From the NCBI RefSeq assembly GCF_014284155.1, contig NZ_JACOFZ010000001.1:248001-312000 (forward strand): a DNA stretch of 64,000 nucleotides, given 5' to 3'. Origin of the DNA: Affinundibacterium nitidum (GTDB lineage Bacteria > Pseudomonadota > Gammaproteobacteria > Burkholderiales > Burkholderiaceae_D). Below, one piece after another: positions 1 to 7,781 of the stretch. Every line of letters begins with the position of its first letter. Position 1 is the stretch's first letter. A program made the translations under genes and the position numbers. The notes beneath the pieces are model-generated. The model had not been told where the DNA came from, did no database searches, and worked only from the letters and a program-made list of their open reading frames with translations.

Positions 1-3000
1 CAGCTAAAGTCAGCACATGGCAAAGTAATCGATTTATTTGTAGCTGGCACGGAAGCCTCGACAAACAATCGGCTTCCACCAAAAGCTAATGCAACTGAAG
101 TCAAATCGTACTTGAAGTGGTGTGCGACCCCAGGCGTATGACAATTTGCTTGAACTGTCGTGCTCGTATTCTCTGTAGCTACGTTTGCGATGCTTGAGCC
201 AATCTGCGTGCCGCCCAGTTTACTCGGTGCATTCGCGTAGATTGTGTAATTTAAGGCTTGGGGGTTAGTGTCTTCACATGTCCAACCGAACAACTCCAAG
301 CCACCCGTTGCTGTTGAACGAATACCGCTGATTTCGCCGAGCAACGTACTATCAGTAACGTTCAACACCACCGGATTACTTAGCTTGCTTGAACCGTTGT
401 CGCCGTAGGCTCTGACGGTAAAACGATAGATTCCCGCAGCTAAAGGTGCTGCGTAGTTGAGCGGCAAAGAAGAAGCTGGACCAACAATACTTTTTACTAC
501 AGTATTTGAAGAACCATTGTCTTGATAGAGTTCAATCTTCGAGACTTGCCCACTGCCATTCGTAGCACTAGCATTCACTTCAACGTTGGCCTTTTGGCCG
601 CTTGGGACTCGTATGCTTGTACGAGCTGTAGCGAGACTCAAACTTAAGGCGCCAGCTTCCTCTTTTACTTGAAATTTAATTACATCACTTTGTAAGATCA
701 GCCCCAATTTATCGAAAACTCTAACGCTCAAATTGAACGATCCAGCTTTAGATGGGGTCCATTGGGCAGTCCAATTGCCACTACCAGCGTTACTACCGTT
801 CGCTACGAAGGCATCGCTCACATAGAACTTAACATCGGCGATTTGAGCTTGGCTTCCTGGAAGTAATGCCACTGCAACAGCAAGATCGATCGTTTTCCCA
901 AGCGGGACAACTTGGTCTTTATTAGGCTTAGAAATATTTGCCGATACTCCCATGTTGATCGGGTCAACATAGAAACGAGTTTCGGTTGAAACAATCGTCG
1001 TACCACCCTTCCGTAGACGAACTGACACAGGATAAGGGATAGGATTACCGGGCAAGCCAGACTTGAGTGCGGTAAATACACCAGAAACAGCTGTCGGTAC
1101 CGCTTCTATCGTCTCGCCGTTGACAATAAAGGCAACCTCATCATAAAGACCAGAGCCATTGTCAATCTTGGCTTGAAATGGAACAACGGCTGGATATTGA
1201 AAGTGGTCATAATTTTGTGGGCTCGTTACACTGACACGAAGTGCGCCCGGCATCGTGCAACCGTTACTTGCGCATGACAAAGTCGTATTCATCGTGCTAT
1301 CAGAACTCGATGCTTCCACATACAAACGTTTGCCACTGTACATTAATGAGTACGGCGCCAAATTCACCACAAAATGATGACCCGCGTTCGGTGTGTGACA
1401 TAATTCTTGAACCTGCACCTGGTTGCTTTCCGAAGCAATATTCGCAATACCCGATTCGATTCTTGTACCGCCTAGACGTGACGGTGCATCGACATAGACC
1501 GCATAATTAAATGCTTGATCATTCTGATCTTGACACACCCAACCCACAAGCTCTAACTTACCTGTGGCATTACCACGTAAGCCAGTCACCTCACCGATAA
1601 CTACGCCATCAACAATGCTAACAACGAGGGCGCTAGACTCCACCACTTTTCCGTCTTGGTCTGTCGCAATTAATTTGAAACGATAATTTCCTGATTTTAG
1701 ATTGGTGACGTAGCTAATCGGAAGTTTGGCAGCATTGCCTGTAACCGTTTTCACCGGTGCCGCAGAATAGCCTGCACCATCGTCTTGATACAAATCGACT
1801 TTACGGACTTTGCTACTTGGATAATTCGCCCAACCGCTGACAGTGACCGCAGCTGTTTGACCTTGTGAAACACGGATATAACGAGAGTTTGCGTCCAACG
1901 ATACCGTCATCGCCGAAGCAGATATCGTTGCAACTGTTTCCTTAAGCTCACGCTCACCGCCTGGTCCACTTGCAGTCCATGTACATAATGAAGGTGAACT
2001 TACCCACGAAGCTTGAGCAATTTGGCTTTCTGTGCCGCTTAATGCAACTGTACCTGTACGTTTCAAGCCACTACCATCCGCCTCACAGACATACTTGAGT
2101 GACGTTGCGCGAGTGCTAGACCAAGTCGTAGTAAACGATGCGCCAGCCACTAGAGGGCTTGGTGTTCTTGTGACCTTGATAGTTGGTAGATTTCCGCCGT
2201 CGGTATCGACGACTTCTGTCACCGTGGTAGAGCCGTTAATGCCAGTAGCCGTCCAAATACATGTACTTGGGAAATCTACCCAATCTGCCGAAGCAACTGC
2301 GGTTGTGGTTCCTTGTGGAGCCAAAACTTGGTTACCGCTAAAGCCGGTGCCAGTTGAGGTGCAGTTTGATTGCACCGAACTCGCATCAGTCGTCACCCAC
2401 TTCGTCGTAAAGCTCTTACCTGCAATTAACGTGGTTGGATTACGTGTGACTTTAATCGTGGGCAATAGGCCATACTCTGTAATCAATTTGTTGCTGATTG
2501 TGGTTTCGCCACCAGGCCCTGTTGCAGTCCATACGCAAGTGGATGGGTGATTGACCCAAGCCTCTAATGGTGTGCGCGTTTCTGTTCCATTTGGATCAAC
2601 CGTAGCAGCCCCTACAAAACCTGTTTCATCTGCCGTGCAACTATAAGCAACAGACGTCGCATTCGTTGTCTTCCATGTCGTCTTAAATGGTTTACCAACA
2701 ATCAAATCGGTTGGCGTATTTGTCACACTGATGGTGGGCGCTGGTTTTGGTTTAGTGATTAATGGCTCAGTTATTGTTTGAGTGCCAGCCTCGCCTTTAG
2801 CAGTCCAAACACATGTTGATGGGTCGGCTACCCATGCAGCCAATGCCGTTCCAACTTGACTTCCATTTGGGGGCAAAGTCGCATTTCCTTTGAAACCCTT
2901 GCCATTAGCAGTACAGCTGTAGGTGACAGAATCAGCGTTTGTACTAGTCCAGCGTGTGGTAAAGCTCTGACCCACCACCAATGGATTCGGCACACGCTCG

Positions 3001-6000
3001 ACTTTAATCGTTGGAGGGGCTGGCACGTCAATCCAGACCATTTCAGAAGAAAATTTAGCACCATCAACAGCGGTTGCATTGACCGAACATCCGATGCTAC
3101 GACCGATCGCCCATTCACTACGTGCCACAAAATTACGATCGCCGCTTGGTGCATTGATAGATTCAATGTCATACGTCACGAGACCATCGGTACAGCCCAA
3201 AGTCGCGTCTTTTGCGCCTTGAATTGTCCAATGTAGCTTGAACGGATTTCCAATAAGCACCTTTGCATTGGTCGATGTATTTGGTGGTGTCGATGGAGAA
3301 ACAATCGATAATGTCGCTACCGGCGTGACCAACGCCTTATCTGCACGGAAATGCAAATCAACGACTGTTGAAGCGTTGGCATTATTACTCGCGCTCGTAA
3401 CGGTAAGTCTCCATTGCTCGACAAAATCATCGCCAGCAATCAAGTCCGCGCTAAAAATGGGCTCTTTCGCAGAAGCGTCAGAAACAACACTCTTAGTGCC
3501 GCTAATACGAGTCCACAAATATTGATCTTGGTTGGTCGGAAGATTCACATCGACCTTGAGGGTTCCGGAGGCTTTCCCAGGCTGTTTTGCCTCAATCAAC
3601 AACGGATTTGGCGATACACTGACTGCCAACGATGGAGCATCAGGTTTGATGTCAAAATCAAAGCTCTCTGAATCACCGACGACTCCCCAGCCAGTAACGG
3701 CCCTGAGGAAGAGGCGATGGCGGCCAACAGACAAGTAAGCTCTAAGACGAACGTCTGAGTTTAAATTATAGTAAAGTCCGTCAGAATCTGTACGTTTTGG
3801 CACACTAACAGAGGCTAGAAGTGAATTTCCTTCTCTCAATTCAACGTAGTCGATACCGTCAGTACCTGTATCGAAGGGCCCCCGTGGGCTCGTCGTATAA
3901 ACTACAGCGTCAATCCCAGCAAGTTTTGATCCAGGCGCGTTAATTGGCGTAAGCAAGCTAAAAACAGGATATGCAGGAATTTTCCAATCCCCACCAACAG
4001 ATTGCGAATACACGATACCTGAGATATTACTCAACGCAATTGCGCAATACTTTCCTATCGCTCGCAATTGAATCGTATGACTCCCATTACTTAAACCAAT
4101 CACTTCGTCAACGCTAGATCCCTTGACGGTAGAATGAACCTGCCCATCAACGATAATTTCGATCGCCAAAACATCACTCTCATTGGCATGACCCTGAACT
4201 CGAACCCCATTCGAGGAATTACTCCAGAATACTTGTTTATCGAGAGGGCTTGTCAGCCTTATTACAGGAGTAGCATTCGCATTCGCCGCATCCACGCTCG
4301 GCCCCTGAACCATGACATCTAGCGTAGAAATAAAAGTGGAAAAAGGCTGACCAGAACGTCCATAATCTGACACCCGTACTTGCCACTTCTCGTTGAAATT
4401 ATCTCCAGGGCAAACACGTGTTTCCAATACAGTTGTATCGCTCCACTTATTTGAAAGTTCAGTACGACTACCAGAAACACGCTTCCACTCAAAATCCAAA
4501 GCCGGCCCTCCTCCATTCGAAGTGACTTTAAGATTTTCCGATATCAGACCAGCCTGCAAAGGCTTGATCAGCAAAGGATTGGGGTTAATTGATGCCGTAA
4601 ATGTGTTACCGCCAGGACCGAATCCCAAAAGAACTCGTTGCGATGCATCTGTGCCTTTAGCATCTCTTGCCGTCACCATCCACTCTTCTGAGTACTGGGT
4701 ATCGGTCAGTGTATTGGCAGTGAACTTTGCGCCTAAGCCATTGACATCAGATATGACGAACTTCGGCGTACCAACTAGTGGTGTCCAAGTGTAATCATAA
4801 GGTGGCGCGCCACCTTTCATAGTCAACGCGATTTGACCAGATACGGTGGGTTGATCAGTACTATCAAAAACCAAGGTCGCTGGACTAGCTTCAACGGAAA
4901 GAGGCTCCGCAGCTGATAGCAACTTAAAGCGAACATCCGTCTTGGCAATCAATGCGTTTCCATCGCTGCCTCGCACTTCCACCTGCCACGTTTCAGTGAA
5001 ATCATCACCAAATGCTAAGATCGTAGAGATGGCCGTTTTTGCAGACTGCAGATCTGCTATTTGTGACCGGCTTCCACTTACCTGAGACCATCGGTAAGTA
5101 AATGGCGCAACACCACCTTGAACAACTGCTTCGAGCTGACCTGACACCCCGCCTGCTACAGTGCCCTCCAACGAAAGTGCGCTAGGGTTAACTGCGACAT
5201 AAAAAGGTTTAACGCCATCATCAAACTTAAATTGAACATCAATGTTCGATTCAGTCACAACGCCATCAGCGTCTGTCACAGTTAATCGCCATTTCGCAGC
5301 AATGTTATTGCCTGGATTGAGACTTGCGGTAAATTCTGCATCCTTAACCGAATCGTCTGTAATTTTGATGATATCTGTCCCCGAGAGACGATCCCATTTG
5401 AAGGTATAAGGCGACTTACCTCCACTCAATTCAGCAGTAACTTTTGCAGTGACGGGGTCTGAATTGCTCGCAACGACATTCAGCACCAACGGATTAAAGA
5501 GCACCCAGTAACTGCTATCATTTCGAACATTAATCAGCAAGTTGGGAGTGCCTTCGCCAAACCACTCTTTACCCTCATCAACCATGCGCCATTGAAAGTT
5601 AAGCGACTGAGGAGTATTCGGTGCGTTCACATCGAACATGAAGGTATAACTTTCGCCCGGCGCGACATCACTGTCCAATTCAACTCGAGAAGTTGGCAAC
5701 CAGTTTGTATTATTTTCTGGGTTTTGCGCTCCCAACTTATAGGTTGAGTTCGCCTTCCATTTCGACGTGCCGACGTTCTTCATCGTGACCGAGAGCGTGT
5801 ACGTCTGAGAAACTTTCATCTCCGTGGTCACGGCCTGACCTACAAACTGAGCGTCGTTCGTACCCGCCCCAACATTGGCAAAACTGCTGGCAAACGCACT
5901 TGCTGACACACTCATATTCAATGCTACAAATAGTAGGAGCAATAAACCAGCCAATGTCTTGATGCAATTGGTCGATACGGCGCGGATGGCCTTGATGAAT

Positions 6001-6008
6001 GAGGTCAT
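1..6008 (-). CDS. Giant secreted Ig-repeat protein, N-terminal part (C-terminus off window)
   Basis: An open minus-strand frame runs from an ATG at 6008 through base 3 without a stop, giving at least 2,002 residues. Residues 1-40 look like a signal peptide (basic start, LAGLLLLLFVAL core, AFA cleavage site). Residues ~52-155 match the NBR1-type Ig-like domain (four conserved Trp, motif FQWRMVDEG, then WFGEG). PKD-like repeats with the APxxYxW pattern follow. Next come about five Ig-like repeats of the type NPLVVGQSFTTRW...TSTNADSVTYSC...STCxWTA. The segment ends with two copies of a module containing GxLELxGWxC and HHFxxxL. The repeats closely resemble those in the N-terminal half of the giant protein at 7778-21445, so the unseen C-terminus may also be SpvB/Rhs-like (inference). 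The TSS predicted from the upstream promoter gives a ~105-nt leader. No Shine-Dalgarno sequence precedes the ATG, so the start is chosen from the signal peptide. Confidence 0.85.
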   Translation of the reverse strand, partial: MTSFIKAIRAVSTNCIKTLAGLLLLLFVALNMSVSASAFASSFANVGAGTNDAQFVGQAVTTEMKVSQTYTLSVTMKNVGTSKWKANSTYKLGAQNPENNTNWLPTSRVELDSDVAPGESYTFMFDVNAPNTPQSLNFQWRMVDEGKEWFGEGTPNLLINVRNDSSYWVLFNPLVLNVVASNSDPVTAKVTAELSGGKSPYTFKWDRLSGTDIIKITDDSVKDAEFTASLNPGNNIAAKWRLTVTDADGVVTESNIDVQFKFDDGVKPFYVAVNPSALSLEGTVAGGVSGQLEAVVQGGVAPFTYRWSQVSGSRSQIADLQSAKTAISTILAFGDDFTETWQVEVRGSDGNALIAKTDVRFKLLSAAEPLSVEASPATLVFDSTDQPTVSGQIALTMKGGAPPYDYTWTPLVGTPKFVISDVNGLGAKFTANTLTDTQYSEEWMVTARDAKGTDASQRVLLGFGPGGNTFTASINPNPLLIKPLQAGLISENLKVTSNGGGPALDFEWKRVSGSRTELSNKWSDTTVLETRVCPGDNFNEKWQVRVSDYGRSGQPFSTFISTLDVMVQGPSVDAANANATPVIRLTSPLDKQVFWSNSSNGVRVQGHANESDVLAIEIIVDGQVHSTVKGSSVDEVIGLSNGSHTIQLRAIGKYCAIALSNISGIVYSQSVGGDWKIPAYPVFSLLTPINAPGSKLAGIDAVVYTTSPRGPFDTGTDGIDYVELREGNSLLASVSVPKRTDSDGLYYNLNSDVRLRAYLSVGRHRLFLRAVTGWGVVGDSESFDFDIKPDAPSLAVSVSPNPLLIEAKQPGKASGTLKVDVNLPTNQDQYLWTRISGTKSVVSDASAKEPIFSADLIAGDDFVEQWRLTVTSASNNANASTVVDLHFRADKALVTPVATLSIVSPSTPPNTSTNAKVLIGNPFKLHWTIQGAKDATLGCTDGLVTYDIESINAPSGDRNFVARSEWAIGRSIGCSVNATAVDGAKFSSEMVWIDVPAPPTIKVERVPNPLVVGQSFTTRWTSTNADSVTYSCTANGKGFKGNATLPPNGSQVGTALAAWVADPSTCVWTAKGEAGTQTITEPLITKPKPAPTISVTNTPTDLIVGKPFKTTWKTTNATSVAYSCTADETGFVGAATVDPNGTETRTPLEAWVNHPSTCVWTATGPGGETTISNKLITEYGLLPTIKVTRNPTTLIAGKSFTTKWVTTDASSVQSNCTSTGTGFSGNQVLAPQGTTTAVASADWVDFPSTCIWTATGINGSTTVTEVVDTDGGNLPTIKVTRTPSPLVAGASFTTTWSSTRATSLKYVCEADGSGLKRTGTVALSGTESQIAQASWVSSPSLCTWTASGPGGERELKETVATISASAMTVSLDANSRYIRVSQGQTAAVTVSGWANYPSSKVRKVDLYQDDGAGYSAAPVKTVTGNAAKLPISYVTNLKSGNYRFKLIATDQDGKVVESSALVVSIVDGVVIGEVTGLRGNATGKLELVGWVCQDQNDQAFNYAVYVDAPSRLGGTRIESGIANIASESNQVQVQELCHTPNAGHHFVVNLAPYSLMYSGKRLYVEASSSDSTMNTTLSCASNGCTMPGALRVSVTSPQNYDHFQYPAVVPFQAKIDNGSGLYDEVAFIVNGETIEAVPTAVSGVFTALKSGLPGNPIPYPVSVRLRKGGTTIVSTETRFYVDPINMGVSANISKPNKDQVVPLGKTIDLAVAVALLPGSQAQIADVKFYVSDAFVANGSNAGSGNWTAQWTPSKAGSFNLSVRVFDKLGLILQSDVIKFQVKEEAGALSLSLATARTSIRVPSGQKANVEVNASATNGSGQVSKIELYQDNGSSNTVVKSIVGPASSLPLNYAAPLAAGIYRFTVRAYGDNGSSKLSNPVVLNVTDSTLLGEISGIRSTATGGLELFGWTCEDTNPQALNYTIYANAPSKLGGTQIGSSIANVATENTSTTVQANCHTPGVAHHFKYDLTSVALAFGGSRLFVEASVPATNKSITLPCADFS

Positions 6009-6120
6009 GAGGATAGACTCGAGGATAGAGAAGATGTGCGCTGTCGCCAACAAACTTTCTTACTCAATGACAAGTAGAATGCTAGCGTTAGGAGCGAAGG
6101 CTAATTTTTGAGAATCGCGG

Positions 6121-6149
6121 ATAATAATGTGTAAGTAATTTTTAGTCAA
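6121..6149 (-). promoter_or_regulatory. sigma70-type promoter of the Ig-repeat giant gene
   Basis: On the minus strand TTGACT (6149-6144) is followed after exactly 17 bases by TATTAT (6126-6121). This is close to the sigma70 consensus and lies about 110 bases upstream of the giant gene start. No other gene on this strand could use it. Confidence 0.6.
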
Positions 6150-6269
6150 TTATTTTTTAATTAACCAAAATAAACATTTCCACCAAGAACGCTTGAGAGT
6201 GCAAAAGTAGATTTGGACCTGCTTTTCCAAAAGTAACATATTGGTTCTCTCTAAAAGAAAACACACGAA

Positions 6270-7082
6270 CTAAGGGAGCAAAAATTTGGCGAAAGCACGA
6301 AACGGCGAGTTTGAAAAAAATAAGTCAAGACATCTGATAGGTAGCGAATGGGTGTAAAGGAATTGTCGTAAGGATTTTTCTTCTCGATTCGCTTTTGATT
6401 TAACTTGATTTACAACTGGCCCAGCACGTTTCCACACGGCTTTTTTCAATTCAGACAATCGCAGTTGAATCGATGTGTAATCAGATTTCTTTGGCAAATG
6501 AGCGATGTCCGCCCGTACCGAAATTAATCCGACATCCACACAACACGCCAACAAGCCCGCTTTATCTAAGATCGCCTGACTCTTAAATCGCCCGTCCCAA
6601 AAGCGGCCCGTACATTGATCTTCTTCATTGGCACGCCGCGCAATAGGTTCGTTGAGTGCACGCATAAACCAAGACAAATCACACAATCGATCACGCCATA
6701 GCGCAAGCGTGTTCTGCGCAACAGAAATTTCAGCTTGAAAGGCTAGCTCGCCTTTCAGGTATCGATCTACAAGCAGTGGCAAAGAAAAGATCTTCGCCCA
6801 CCGACGCCCTACCTCTTGATCTGACCATGACTGTGCTCGTGCAACATCCACATGCACCACAAGATGGTAGTGGTTGGACATTACCGCGTAGGCGCAGACG
6901 TTGACCGCAAAGCTACGACTTAATTCAGATAAACGCTCGGTGATCCAGACTTTGCGATGGGAGAAATCACGCCCACTAAAATCATCCTTACCCCATAAAA
7001 ATGCTCTACGCACACATCGACCAATGCAGTGGTAATAAGGTGTTGCAGACGTAGAGACTAAGTTCTTCCGCGCTGTTGGCAC
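6270..7082 (-). CDS. REP-associated tyrosine transposase (RAYT, Y1_Tnp/IS200-like)
   Basis: A 270-residue single-strand DNA transposase of the HUH/Y1 superfamily. The N-terminus has the RAYT signature ARKNLVSTSATPYYHCIGRC followed by VRRAFLWG. The HUH metal-binding motif is the HYH in AVMSNHYHLVVHVD. Family knowledge: RAYTs are usually immobile single-copy genes linked to dispersal of REP palindromes. I chose the GTG at 7082 because GGAG lies six bases upstream and homologues begin near this point; the frame stays open upstream to 7244, but that part looks non-coding. The gene sits alone between the two giant surface-protein loci, next to a group II intron relic and short repeats, which marks this as a recombination-prone gap. 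No typical REP hairpin pair was recognised beside it. Confidence 0.85.
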   Translation of the reverse strand: MPTARKNLVSTSATPYYHCIGRCVRRAFLWGKDDFSGRDFSHRKVWITERLSELSRSFAVNVCAYAVMSNHYHLVVHVDVARAQSWSDQEVGRRWAKIFSLPLLVDRYLKGELAFQAEISVAQNTLALWRDRLCDLSWFMRALNEPIARRANEEDQCTGRFWDGRFKSQAILDKAGLLACCVDVGLISVRADIAHLPKKSDYTSIQLRLSELKKAVWKRAGPVVNQVKSKANREEKSLRQFLYTHSLPIRCLDLFFSNSPFRAFAKFLLP

Positions 7083-7160
7083 GTTGACTCCGTTTATTGG
7101 AATGTGTTGACAACAGCTCAGACGAAAGTATTTAAATTGCAAGAAAAATTTATATGAAAG

Positions 7161-7179
7161 ATGGGTGTCTTGTTTGGTG
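7161..7179 (+). repeat. Short direct repeat, copy 1 (RAYT-proximal)
   Basis: The 19-mer ATGGGTGTCTTGTTTGGTG matches copy 3 with one difference. It abuts the truncated end of the group II intron relic, so copies lie on both sides of that relic. Confidence 0.6.
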
Positions 7180-7190
7180 CGCTTCACCCA

Positions 7191-7372
7191 ACAGCGTCGG
7201 CATCCCAAAGGAAGGATTTCGCGGTTCCATGGCTCGCCTACCAATATCCCCTGTCAACGCTTCGTCTACAACCTCGCGGAAGCAAACGCATGACTCGGGG
7301 CCAGAGTGATTCGCTATTTCTTCTCTGTATCGGGCTTTCACCGACTATCTTTCACCGGCTTTGCAGCCGCAC
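7191..7372 (-). mobile_element. Truncated group II intron: 5' end / domain I relic
   Basis: Read on the minus strand, the segment starts with GTGCGGC, the canonical GUGYG-type 5' end of a group II intron. It continues with motifs characteristic of domain I of bacterial ORF-carrying introns: GTCGGTGAAAGCCCGATAC, GGCCCCGAGTCATGCG, AAGCGTTGACAGGGG and AACCGCGAAATCC. Only about 180 bases remain. The rest of domain I, the reverse transcriptase/maturase and domains V-VI are absent, and the element is cut next to repeat copy 1. It is therefore a dead fragment. The identification is by remembered sequence pattern; a covariance-model search would settle it. Confidence 0.7.
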
Positions 7373-7373
7373 A

Positions 7374-7390
7374 GGGTGTCTTATTTGGTG
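7374..7390 (+). repeat. Short direct repeat, copy 2 (abuts intron 5' end)
   Basis: The 17-mer GGGTGTCTTATTTGGTG is identical to the core of copy 3. The putative intron 5' splice junction (7372/7373) falls immediately beside it, so the repeat is the upstream exon of the relic. Confidence 0.6.
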
Positions 7391-7400
7391 GATATTAAAT

Positions 7401-7429
7401 ATGGGTGTCTTATTTGGTGTTATTTGGTG
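7401..7429 (+). repeat. Short direct repeat, copy 3 with a half-repeat extension
   Basis: ATGGGTGTCTTATTTGGTG at 7401-7419 is followed at once by a second TTATTTGGTG (7420-7429), a tandem partial duplication. It ends 11 bases beyond the stop codon of the immunity gene. The copies may be RAYT-associated repeats or remnants of an insertion-sequence end. Confidence 0.6.
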
Positions 7430-7439
7430 CTTTCTACAC

Positions 7440-7781
7440 TTAATCATCTTGAATGAAAGTATCAATATCATCTAATGCATCCTCAACTTTACCTGCAATA
7501 AATGGTGTATTCAAACTTGCATCACGAAGCGCAATTAGAACCCTCTCTTTATCTAAGCGTCGATGAATCCGGGCTATATGTCCGAGACACGTAGCGGCGA
7601 GACCCGCGACCTGAATGTCAGACGATTTCAAAAAGCTAAGGCATTTTTCTTGAGCCCAATTCCAATCAGCTTCATAAAATGCCATCGTTACCAAAGCATC
7701 GCAAATTACCTGAGGGTCTTTCGATAAGAAGGCAGCATTAAGATCTGCTCTATCCAAATTGGTATCACTTTGAAAAATCAT
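7440..7781 (-). CDS. Predicted immunity protein for the Rhs toxin
   Basis: A 113-residue acidic, helical protein with a HEAT-like look (AGLAATCLGHIARIHRR, then VEDALDDIDTFI at the C-terminus). It has no signal peptide or membrane segment, so it is cytoplasmic. The ATG at 7781 overlaps the rhs stop codon as ATGA, and GGGAG stands about seven bases upstream inside the rhs 3' end, so translation is coupled to the toxin. A small cytoplasmic protein directly behind a variable Rhs C-terminus is the classic place for a cognate immunity protein, which is the basis for the role. Similar small HEAT-like proteins are known behind polymorphic toxins, but I cannot name the family. Confidence 0.7.
   Translation of the reverse strand: MIFQSDTNLDRADLNAAFLSKDPQVICDALVTMAFYEADWNWAQEKCLSFLKSSDIQVAGLAATCLGHIARIHRRLDKERVLIALRDASLNTPFIAGKVEDALDDIDTFIQDD

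Noticed and set aside
2032-5967. Plus- and minus-strand frames of 60-172 codons across 2.0-6.0 kb
   Set aside because: They are out-of-frame readings of the repetitive giant gene on the minus strand, which is open throughout.
7150-7341. 63-residue minus-strand frame read as a protein
   Set aside because: It lies within the group II intron domain I relic; such peptide-like translations are seen upstream of intron reverse transcriptases and are not genes.
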